From a bacterium (GTDB taxonomy: Bacteria > Verrucomicrobiota > Verrucomicrobiia > Limisphaerales > UBA11358), in NCBI GenBank assembly GCA_021781185.1, contig JAJXXI010000069.1:1-6917 (forward strand): a stretch of 6,917 bases of DNA, read 5' to 3'. Below are positions 1-5,199 of this stretch, in pieces. Below the pieces are notes generated by a model that was not told the origin of the DNA, ran no database searches, and saw nothing but the letters and a program-made list of their open reading frames with translations. The position numbers and the translations under genes are program-made. Every line of letters begins with the position of its first letter. Position 1 is the stretch's first letter.

Positions 1-635
1 TGGTGGATGGCGCGCAAAGCGCCGGTCATCTGCCCGTGGACGTGCAGGCCATCGGCTGCGACTTTTACGCGTTCTCCGGCCACAAAATTTGCGGGCCGAC
101 CGGTATTGGCGTGCTGTGGGGCCGGCAGGAAATTCTCGACGCCATGCCGCCATATCAGGGCGGCGGTGAAATGATTTTAAGCGTCGGCTACCACAAGACG
201 GAGTTCAAACACGCACCGCATCGGTTTGAAGCCGGCACGCCGGACATTTCCGGTCCAATCGGCCTGCACGCCGCAATGGATTACCTCGATGCCATTGGCC
301 GCGACAACATCTGGAAACATGACCAGGAATTGGCGAATTACGCCTGCGAAAAACTTTCCTCATTGAAGAACCTCCGCATCTTCGGCCCGAAACAGAATCG
401 CGCCGGCCTCGTGAGCTTCCTGCTCAAGGACGTTCACGCACACGACGTGGTGACGCTGGCGGATCAGGCAGGCGTGGCGTTGCGCGGCGGCCATCACTGC
501 ACGCAGCCGCTCATGCACAAGCTCGGCGTGGAATCCACCGCCCGCGCCAGTTTCTATTTCTACAACACCAGGGCTGAAGTGGATGTCTTTGTGGAAGTCA
601 TCCAAGAGATACAGAAATTCTTCGGCCAGTATTAA
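1..635 (+). CDS. sufS: Cysteine desulfurase SufS, C-terminal half (5' end outside window)
   Basis: PLP-dependent cysteine desulfurase of the SufS class (class V aminotransferase fold). It removes sulfur from L-cysteine as an enzyme persulfide and passes it to the SUF Fe-S cluster assembly machinery in the cytoplasm. About 210 residues are visible, roughly half of the usual 405-415. The reading frame is open from the first bases, so the GTG at position 3 is read as an internal Val, not a start. Visible motifs, numbered from that Val, are DGAQ (2-5, cofactor binding), SGHK with the Schiff-base Lys28, and RGGHHC with the catalytic Cys166. The Lys-to-Cys distance of 138 residues equals that of E. 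coli SufS (K226, C364). RGGHHC followed by QPLM is typical of SufS rather than IscS. The gene ends at TAA 633-635. Upstream suf genes would be expected to the left but are not visible. No clear terminator follows; a repeat array begins about 18 bases downstream. Confidence 0.95.
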   Translation, partial: VDGAQSAGHLPVDVQAIGCDFYAFSGHKICGPTGIGVLWGRQEILDAMPPYQGGGEMILSVGYHKTEFKHAPHRFEAGTPDISGPIGLHAAMDYLDAIGRDNIWKHDQELANYACEKLSSLKNLRIFGPKQNRAGLVSFLLKDVHAHDVVTLADQAGVALRGGHHCTQPLMHKLGVESTARASFYFYNTRAEVDVFVEVIQEIQKFFGQY

Positions 636-652
636 AACGAAAAATTGGGGTT

Positions 653-897
653 CCGGGAAACTTTTCCGGCTCATCCTGATAAACATCCACCTGTCTCCGA
701 CAAACTTCTGGCTTAACCGAAAACATTTCGGGCAAGCCTGAAAAGTTTTCCCGCTGGTTCCGAGCATTTCCCGCGTCATCGGGAAACATTTCAGCCTTGC
801 CCGGAAACATTTCCAGGTCATTCACAAAACTTTCCGGCCGGTTTTAAAACATTTCCAGACCAACCGGAAAACTTTTCCGGTTAATCGGAAATTTAAT
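653..897. repeat. Degenerate 21-bp tandem array, about 12 units, AAACATTTC core
   Basis: The cores AAACATTTC, AAACTTTTC or AAAGTTTTC recur at starts 658, 679, 700, 721, 742, 763, 784, 805, 826, 847, 868 and 889. This is a period of exactly 21 bp with at most 1-2 bp local slippage and no net drift. The surrounding consensus is roughly CCGGAAAACATTTCCGG followed by 4-6 variable bases. Many units are near-palindromic (GGAAA.TTTCC). The cleanest are the first (653-669, arms CCGGGAAA and TTTTCCGG around a central C, one mismatch) and the eleventh (862-882). Units are diverged from one another, so the array is old or its spacing is under stronger selection than its sequence. It fills the gap between sufS and the next gene. 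It is not CRISPR, because there are no long unique spacers. Its function is unknown; phased bending or cooperative protein binding are inferences. Confidence 0.85.
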
Positions 898-935
898 TAT
901 TTCAAACACCGAAACTGCTACCTGGCCTGTGTCTA

Positions 936-961
936 TTGACGATGCTGGTGGTTTTGATAAT
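936..961 (+). promoter_or_regulatory. Candidate promoter for the 1024 gene
   Basis: TTGACG at 936-941 matches the -35 consensus at 5 of 6 bases, and GATAAT at 956-961 matches the -10 consensus at 5 of 6. The spacer is only 14 bases, clearly shorter than the usual 16-18, so this may be coincidental or activator-dependent. If real, transcription would start near 968 and leave a leader of about 55 bases before the ATG at 1024. Confidence 0.3.
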
Positions 962-1010
962 GGTTTGCCCGACAGATGCAGGTTTGCATCCCGCTCCGTT
1001 TAAACCACCA
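946..1010 (+). promoter_or_regulatory. Nested inverted repeats in the leader of the 1024 gene
   Basis: The outer arms TGGTGGTTT (946-954) and AAACCACCA (1002-1010) are perfectly complementary over 9 bp. They enclose an inner 6-bp hairpin, GATGCA (975-980) and TGCATC (985-990), with a GGTT loop. The 3' outer arm ends three bases before the purine-rich AAAGAAG (1013-1019) that could serve as ribosome-binding site. If both arms are transcribed, folding could influence initiation. If the start site is near 968, only the inner hairpin is in the RNA and the outer arms would be a DNA-level feature. Confidence 0.35.
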
Positions 1011-1023
1011 CCAAAGAAGCATT

Positions 1024-1425
1024 ATGGCACGCGTAAAAATCCCCAAGAACAAGGATGCCGCCATCAAACTGGCGCAGGCCATCCTCCAGAAACATCAAGC
1101 CGACGGTGCGGCCAGTCCGCTCGCGGCCCTGAACATCGCGGACATGACCGCCAAGACCGGCACCGCCGACACCCAGAACCAGCTTTCCGCCAAGCTGTAT
1201 CGGGACGCCGAAACCGCCACGCAGAGCTGCAACCTCGCCGTGGGCGCGGACTTCACCACGCCCGGCACCGTGAACTACTACAACACCTCCGCCCGCGACC
1301 TGCTGCTGGGCATTTACAAGGGCAACGAGCAGAAGCTCGGTGACTGGGGCTTTGAAGTGGATCAAAGCACCTCCCCGGCGAGCAAGACGGCCAAAGCCGC
1401 CGCGAAAACCGTGACGACGCAATAA
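1024..1425 (+). CDS. Uncharacterised 133-residue protein (MARVKIP-type)
   Basis: I recognise this only as resembling short hypothetical proteins of Verrucomicrobiota and Bacteroidetes that begin MARVKIP and carry phrases like ADGAASPL, TADTQNQ, DAETAT and GDWGFEV. I know of no assigned function. The ATG at 1024 is chosen because the conserved-looking N-terminus MARVKIPKNKD starts there and a weak purine tract, AAAGAAG, ends four bases upstream. An upstream in-frame ATG at 976 would add 16 residues of unlikely sequence. The protein has no signal peptide or membrane segment, so it is probably cytoplasmic. An N-terminal helical stretch (about 9-28) is Lys/Ala-rich. The middle, ADTQNQLSAKLYRDAETATQ, looks helical. 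A more ordered block, NYYNTSARDLLLGIYKGNEQKLGDWGFEVDQ (about 81-111), is followed by a Ser/Thr/Ala/Lys-rich tail. It lies alone between the 21-bp array and the mobile-element scar and has its own leader. Confidence 0.8.
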   Translation: MARVKIPKNKDAAIKLAQAILQKHQADGAASPLAALNIADMTAKTGTADTQNQLSAKLYRDAETATQSCNLAVGADFTTPGTVNYYNTSARDLLLGIYKGNEQKLGDWGFEVDQSTSPASKTAKAAAKTVTTQ

Positions 1426-1464
1426 GCGATCCCGGATCAATCACGAACGAGACGGACGCGCTTC

Positions 1465-1546
1465 GTAGGGCAGGCTTTCCAGTCCGGTGTTTGGAACGGG
1501 CGACTGGAACGTCGCCCGAACCGGCAGACAGGAATGGCTGCCCTAC
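1465..1546. repeat. 82-bp long-hairpin repeat element with GTAGGGCAG ends
   Basis: The terminal arms GTAGGGCAG (1465-1473) and CTGCCCTAC (1538-1546) are perfect inverted repeats. Inside them lie further nested pairs: TTCC (1477-1480) with GGAA (1531-1534), CCGGT with an approximately matching ACCGG ending at 1524, and a 7-bp stem GGGCGAC (1498-1504) with GTCGCCC (1511-1517) around the loop TGGAAC. The whole element can therefore fold into one long imperfect hairpin. Its ends and architecture resemble dispersed intergenic hairpin repeats that I associate with verrucomicrobial genomes, but copy number cannot be judged from one window. It lies 39 bases after the stop of the 1024 gene and could end its transcript, although no T-run follows it. 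Confidence 0.65.
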
Positions 1547-1585
1547 ATTAGGTGGCCGTGCGCCTTGGTGGCCGTCTGCTAAGGG

Positions 1586-2022
1586 GTGCGTTACGCGGAC
1601 GACTACGTGATCCTTGTGTCACAGCGAAGCCAGGGCGCAAAACACCTTGGCGGCCGTGCGGGCATGGGGAGCGAAGCCGGACTGACCTTGCATCCTGAAA
1701 AGACGCGGATCATCAACGCGGCGCAACCCGGCGGGTTCGACTTCCTTGGGTATCCCTGCGGGCGCGGCATGGAATGGCCACGGGCGAAGCGCCTTGGGCA
1801 GTTGAAAGACCGGGTGCGGGCGCAGACCGCGCGTTTGGACGGGCGGAGCTGGGAGCACATTGTCACCGGTTTGAACCGCAGTTTGCGGGGATGGTATGGA
1901 TATTTCCAGCACAGCCAGACGAACACGCTTGCGACGGTGGACGGGGATGTGCGCCACAGCGCTGGCTGAATGAATGTTTAACCCGCCGCAGGCGGTTGTC
2001 CTTGGCAACGGAACACGAGTGA
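1586..2022 (+). pseudogene. Group II intron reverse transcriptase/maturase, truncated and frameshifted
   Basis: The fragment begins within the RT palm at RYADDYVIL, where YADD (1592-1603) carries the catalytic Asp pair of retroelement reverse transcriptases. It continues through the LHPEKTRI and FDFLGY motifs to the thumb/maturase domain X, with NRSLRGWYGYFQHS at about residues 97-110. The first-frame stretch ends as DVRHSAG at a TGA at 1967-1969. The expected next motif, QRWLNE, resumes in another frame at 1957 and runs as far as SLATEHE before TGA 2020-2022. Compared with typical intron maturases, some two dozen basic residues between the VDG..R and QRW motifs are missing, so an internal deletion caused the shift. 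A TAA at 1580-1582 lies in frame just before the fragment and there is no start region. Full-length proteins are around 420-600 residues, so this is a dead remnant. Confidence 0.88.
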
Positions 2023-2060
2023 ACGCGGACAATCGTAAAACTACGAACCCACTGACTGGC

Positions 2061-2093
2061 GAGCCGGAGGCGGGAGATCCGCCCGTCCGGTTC
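2061..2093 (+). ncRNA. Group II intron domain V (catalytic hairpin)
   Basis: The lower stem GAGCCGGA (2061-2068) pairs with TCCGGTTC (2086-2093) over 8 bp, with a G-T wobble in the AGC catalytic triad. A CG bulge (2084-2085) follows, then the upper stem GGCGG (2069-2073) with CCGCC (2079-2083) and a GAGAT loop. This is the standard domain V layout, in which the triad and the bulge bind the catalytic metal ions. It is 33 nt, about the usual 34. The bases after it (2094-2130) are G-rich and then C-rich, compatible with a domain VI stem, although the branch-point A is not certain. The RNA core element looks better preserved than the protein, suggesting fairly recent decay. Confidence 0.82.
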
Positions 2094-2209
2094 GGAGGAG
2101 GGGCAAAGTTCAATCCGTTGTTCCCACCCCTATCCTGCTATCTTGATGTCTTGGAACTATTACAAAAAAACGGACATATTCAACCTGCGTCCCACTTAAG
2201 CCTTTGTCC

Positions 2210-2235
2210 AAAAAGGGCAGGCCCTCCGCGCTGCC
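2210..2235 (-). terminator. Candidate intrinsic terminator after GH42 gene
   Basis: Read on the minus strand just after the GH42 stop codon, GGCAG (2235-2231) can pair with CTGCC (2220-2216) across a 10-base loop. It is followed after one base by five T (2214-2210). The stem is only 5 bp, so efficiency is doubtful. Confidence 0.35.
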
Positions 2236-2237
2236 AC

Positions 2238-4307
2238 CTAACTGGTTGTTTTCACCGTGGGATGCTCATCAATGACCAGCACGCCGTGCGGTTGCAGATC
2301 GTAATTGCCGACAATGTTCTGGCCGGTGAGAAAATCATGCATCGGCTTGTAGAACTGGACACGGATGGGCGAATTCTGGTGGTTGAGCAGGAAATAGACG
2401 TGGGAACCATCTTTTTCCCGCATGGAAACTTCGATGTTTTCCGGCACTTTCAACAACGGATGCAGGGCGGTCATCTGGCGCAACCAGGCGACCAAGTCAT
2501 GGTAAAAATGCTGGTGGCTCTGGGTGCCGACGTAAATCGCCTTACCCAGCCCGAAGGAGTTCATCGTGATGGCGGGCTTGCCGGCGTAAAAATCCTTCCC
2601 GAAGGTCGCCAGAATCTGACACCCGCTGGCTTCGATGAGGTCGCACCATATCTTGGCCGGATGCATGTGGCTCGTCTGAAACGCCCCCTTGAAAGTAAGA
2701 TGGTTGTCCTCCGTGGGCGCGAGCATGTCAGACTCCAGCACCTGCAGGCCGAACAGGTCGGTGAGGTCATGGGGAAAACCGTCAATGGGAGCCGTGTTGT
2801 GCTCATCCACCAAGCCGGTGTTAAACGTGCTCACGAGCGTGCCGCCATTCTGGACGTAAAGCTTCATGCGGTCGGCTTCGTTGCCGGTGAGCAAATGCAG
2901 CGATGGCGCGAAGACGATCTTGTATTTTGACAGATCCTCCGATGGGCGCGCAAAGTCCACCACAATGTTGCGGTCGTGGAGCGCATTGTAGATGAGCTGG
3001 ATATGTTCGCGCAGGCTGAAATGCTTGTTAGGCTGATTAGGCTGCGAGAGCACCCAATCATTATCGTGGGAATAAAGGATGCAAACATCCGCCGTGACCT
3101 TGGTGTCCTTCAGCGATGGCGCCAGCAGCTTGAGCTCCTCGCCAATATGGGAAATTTCATCGAATACCCGCCGGCTGCCGCTGTCGAGATTATGCGGCAG
3201 AACGGCTCCATAAAATTTTTCCGAGCCAAAGCGCGGCTGGCGCCAGCGAAAAAAAAGCACGGCGTTCGCGCCGCGGGAAATCAACTGGTAGGTGAACATG
3301 CGCAGGACGCCCGGGCGAACCAGCGAGTTGACGTCCTGCCAGCTCACGTTGCCCGCTTTCTGCTCCATCACCCAGAAACCGTTTTCACCGTCGGGTGTGC
3401 GGATGCCGGTTTTTTTGAGCGAACGCAGCATGTCAATTTCGCACGCGATTTCCGCTGGCTTGGCTTTGATGGCGGCGGTGCTTTCGATTGAAACAAAGTC
3501 TATGTTCTCCGCGAGGTCGAAATGATCAAAGCGATGCCGTAAGGCGCGAAGGTTGGTGGTCACCGGCCGGTCTGGCGTGATTTCGCGCAGCACATCAGCC
3601 TGCATCTTGACGAACTGGACGATGGTGTCGCTGCAAAAACGATTCCAGTCCAGAACCAGCGCGGGATTATGCAGGGTGGGTGCCGCCATCGGCATGGGCA
3701 CCTGGTTCCAGGCTGAAACAATCTGGCCCCAGTGCCGCAGGCCGAGTTGCTCATTGAGACGCGGAACCGTTTCGTATTTGGCTTCCAGCCACAAATGCCA
3801 GTCACGCCGGGTGTCCTCATTGAAGGCGGCCTCGGTAAAATTGCCACCAAGGCTATTGTCAATCTGCCAGGCAACCAGTTGGGGGTGTTTGCCCAATGCA
3901 CGGGCCATCTCTTCCACAATCCGCTTGGAGTGATCCCAATAGACATTACTGTTCAGGCAGGCGGCACGCCGTGTCCCCTCATGTTTGATGAGACCATTTT
4001 CATCCACGGGCAGAATTTCGGGATATTTTTTGGAGAGCCAAATTGGGGGAGCGGCCGTGGGTGTGCCAAGGATGACCTGGATGCCGCGCTGGCCCATGAC
4101 ATCCATGACCCGCTTCAGCCAGTCGAAGTTGAATTTTCCATCCTCGGTCTCGCAGAGGCCCCAGGAAAACTCCCCGATGCGGACGACATTGAAGCCAGCG
4201 GCAGCCATGAGGTCAGCATCGCGCAGCCATTGCGCCTCGGGATTTTCAGCCGTGCCGCCAAAAGGGAAGACCCATTGTTCCGGATAATAATCAACGCCGA
4301 AATACAT
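2238..4307 (-). CDS. GH42-family beta-galactosidase-like protein lacking the acid/base Glu
   Basis: This 689-residue protein has the size and domain order of GH42 beta-galactosidases: an N-terminal TIM barrel (about 1-395, starting YFGVDYYPEQW), a middle trimerisation-type domain (about 403-600) and a small C-terminal beta domain (about 622-682). Family signatures include VRIGEFSW (42-49), GTPTAAPPIWL (81-91), DRPVTTN (246-252), the RPGVLR and FRWRQPRFG stretches (331-361), and FWVMEQKAGNVSW with the likely nucleophile Glu315. The acid/base position, normally Asn-Glu in WQ.DNE, reads WQIDNS: Ser152 (AGC, bases 3852-3854) replaces Glu. A further family landmark, usually WDNYP-like, reads SIESTAA (273-279). 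It may be an impaired or non-classical enzyme, or a divergent subfamily. There is no signal peptide, so it is probably cytoplasmic. The ATG at 4307 follows GAGGA with a 7-base gap and starts at the conserved N-terminus; an upstream ATG at 4361 would add 18 residues without support. Confidence 0.9.
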   Translation of the reverse strand: MYFGVDYYPEQWVFPFGGTAENPEAQWLRDADLMAAAGFNVVRIGEFSWGLCETEDGKFNFDWLKRVMDVMGQRGIQVILGTPTAAPPIWLSKKYPEILPVDENGLIKHEGTRRAACLNSNVYWDHSKRIVEEMARALGKHPQLVAWQIDNSLGGNFTEAAFNEDTRRDWHLWLEAKYETVPRLNEQLGLRHWGQIVSAWNQVPMPMAAPTLHNPALVLDWNRFCSDTIVQFVKMQADVLREITPDRPVTTNLRALRHRFDHFDLAENIDFVSIESTAAIKAKPAEIACEIDMLRSLKKTGIRTPDGENGFWVMEQKAGNVSWQDVNSLVRPGVLRMFTYQLISRGANAVLFFRWRQPRFGSEKFYGAVLPHNLDSGSRRVFDEISHIGEELKLLAPSLKDTKVTADVCILYSHDNDWVLSQPNQPNKHFSLREHIQLIYNALHDRNIVVDFARPSEDLSKYKIVFAPSLHLLTGNEADRMKLYVQNGGTLVSTFNTGLVDEHNTAPIDGFPHDLTDLFGLQVLESDMLAPTEDNHLTFKGAFQTSHMHPAKIWCDLIEASGCQILATFGKDFYAGKPAITMNSFGLGKAIYVGTQSHQHFYHDLVAWLRQMTALHPLLKVPENIEVSMREKDGSHVYFLLNHQNSPIRVQFYKPMHDFLTGQNIVGNYDLQPHGVLVIDEHPTVKTTS

Positions 4308-4314
4308 AGTTTTT

Positions 4315-4319
4315 TCCTC
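4315..4319 (-). promoter_or_regulatory. Ribosome-binding site fixing the GH42 start
   Basis: On the minus strand GAGGA lies 7 bases before the ATG at 4307-4305. It is the clearest Shine-Dalgarno sequence in the window and argues for this start over the in-frame ATG at 4361. Confidence 0.75.
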
Positions 4320-4346
4320 GGAGGTTGATTCGACACTAAAAGCAAA

Positions 4347-4383
4347 CCGCCGGGCTGGCAATGAAAATCGCTCAGCCCGGCGG
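4347..4383 (-). terminator. Strong hairpin between AsmA-like gene and GH42 gene
   Basis: Perfect 11-bp arms CCGCCGGGCTG (4347-4357) and CAGCCCGGCGG (4373-4383) enclose a 15-base loop, 19 bases beyond the AsmA-like stop codon. On the minus strand the hairpin is followed by TTTGCTTTTAG, a broken T-tract, consistent with an intrinsic terminator. Only 39 bases separate it from the GH42 start, leaving no room for a full downstream promoter. GH42 may therefore depend on read-through or on a promoter overlapping the hairpin or the end of the upstream gene. Confidence 0.65.
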
Positions 4384-4402
4384 CGGAAATTTGCCGGAAG
4401 AA

Positions 4403-5134
4403 TTATTTTTTGAACAAGTCGCCGAGGCTCTTGCCAATTTTGCCGGCTTCGTTGCCAATGGCCTTGCCGGCATCGGCGGCGGAAGCGCCAACCGACTTGA
4501 TGGTGGCGGTGGTGATCTGGCCAAGCACTTCCTTGATCAGAGCCGCCGGCGTGATGCCCTCGGGACCTTTGCCCAGATCTGTGAGGTGGATGGCGGGCAA
4601 CGGCAGGACGGCGCCGTTGAAATTCACCTTGGCACCGGTGATAAGAAAATCATCCACCTCCAATTTCTTGGCCGGCTTCTCCCCACCGGCCTGGGCGGGG
4701 GCATTGGTGCCTGCCGCAGCAGCCGGACCAGTGAACGCGTTCACGTTGTCCATGATTTTTTTGAGATTGTTCGCCCCGAAGGGATTGCCCTCAAAAGTAA
4801 TTTCCGGATTGAGCACCTCCACGGAACGAATGACGATTTTGTCCGACATCACGGAGAGCGGGGCAATACTGACTGCAGCCTTGCCAACGCTGATGGCACT
4901 GGCGGATTTGTAGCCTGCGGGATTGCCCAGCACGAGCCCGCTTATGCCAGCCGCACCGGTCAACACCGAGACATGCACGGCATCCACCGTCAGGCTGGTC
5001 TGGGTAATTTTTGGTCCGACGGTTTGCATGCCCGCCTTGATGATGTCGCCCAGAAAAAATCCCACCACCAAAACTACGGCGACAAGAATCACAATTAGGC
5101 CGATGCCGGCCCCCAGAAGAATTTTCTTTTTCAT
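4403..5134 (-). CDS. Small membrane-anchored AsmA-like protein
   Basis: This 243-residue protein has a short Lys-rich N-terminus (MKKK), one hydrophobic segment (about 5-28) and then a periplasmic-type beta-rich part. Phrases such as SLTVDAVHVSVLTGAAGISGL, GNPAGYKSASAISVGK and VIRSVEVLNPEITFE (about 47-115) match the AsmA/DUF748-like fold of proteins studied for outer-membrane biogenesis and lipid handling. An Ala/Pro/Gly/Lys linker (about 127-147) leads to a second short beta repeat (LEVDDFLITGAKVNFNG) and an Ala/Gly-rich, probably helical C-terminus. It is far shorter than classical AsmA, but compact versions are familiar from Verrucomicrobiota and Planctomycetes. The start is uncertain: the ATG at 5134 has no clear Shine-Dalgarno but gives a normal membrane anchor. 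A GTG at 5203 is in frame and overlaps the upstream response-regulator stop by four bases, and would add 23 polar residues. The function here is inferred from the fold only. Confidence 0.75.
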   Translation of the reverse strand: MKKKILLGAGIGLIVILVAVVLVVGFFLGDIIKAGMQTVGPKITQTSLTVDAVHVSVLTGAAGISGLVLGNPAGYKSASAISVGKAAVSIAPLSVMSDKIVIRSVEVLNPEITFEGNPFGANNLKKIMDNVNAFTGPAAAAGTNAPAQAGGEKPAKKLEVDDFLITGAKVNFNGAVLPLPAIHLTDLGKGPEGITPAALIKEVLGQITTATIKSVGASAADAGKAIGNEAGKIGKSLGDLFKK

Positions 5135-5199
5135 AATTTTTTCGGTTTGCTGTCGAAGTTGCTGCGTTTCGTTGACGTGCTGGGAGGAATTTATCCCGA

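Larger units (their letters stand above)
1584..2132 (+). mobile_element. 3' remnant of a bacterial group II intron
   Basis: The region has the order expected for the end of a group II intron: the C-terminal part of a reverse transcriptase/maturase, a short linker, a canonical domain V hairpin (2061-2093), a G-rich/C-rich domain VI-like segment (about 2094-2130), and a CCCTAT-type 3' end near 2131-2132. Everything 5' of the YADD motif is missing, including the intron 5' end with GTGYG, domains I-III and the N-terminal RT domain. The left boundary is set where RT homology starts. The exact 3' junction is uncertain by a few bases. It sits between convergent genes (rightward 1024 gene, leftward GH42), a neutral site for such an insertion. 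It cannot be mobile on its own. Confidence 0.8.

Noticed and set aside
360..821. Minus-strand open frame of 153 residues over the end of sufS and the array
   Set aside because: Half of it is antisense to sufS, the rest is the periodic array read as protein, and there is no ribosome-binding site.
653..897. CRISPR array
   Set aside because: Units are contiguous at 21 bp with only a few variable bases between cores. There are no 25-40 bp unique spacers and no cas genes nearby.
1428..1438. GATCC/GGATC mini-palindrome after the 1024 gene as a terminator
   Set aside because: The arms are 5 bp with a one-base centre and no T-tract follows.
1000..1440. Minus-strand open frame of 146 residues antisense to the 1024 gene
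   Set aside because: Gly/Arg/Val-rich composition typical of a shadow in GC-rich DNA. The plus frame has the better start and family resemblance.
1619..2113. Minus-strand open frame of 164 residues over the intron remnant
   Set aside because: Antisense to clear reverse-transcriptase motifs and to domain V; composition is Pro/Arg/Ala-rich with no recognisable motif.
1974..2930. Plus-strand open frame of 318 residues
   Set aside because: It starts inside the intron remnant, reads through domain V, and then runs antisense to the C-terminal part of the GH42 gene.
3732..4328. Plus-strand open frames opposite the GH42 N-terminal half
   Set aside because: The minus frame carries unmistakable GH42 motifs. 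These are antisense shadows without start signals.
4361..5098. Plus-strand open frame of 245 residues opposite the AsmA-like gene
   Set aside because: It starts in the loop of the terminator hairpin and has no ribosome-binding site. The minus frame has a membrane anchor and AsmA-like motifs.
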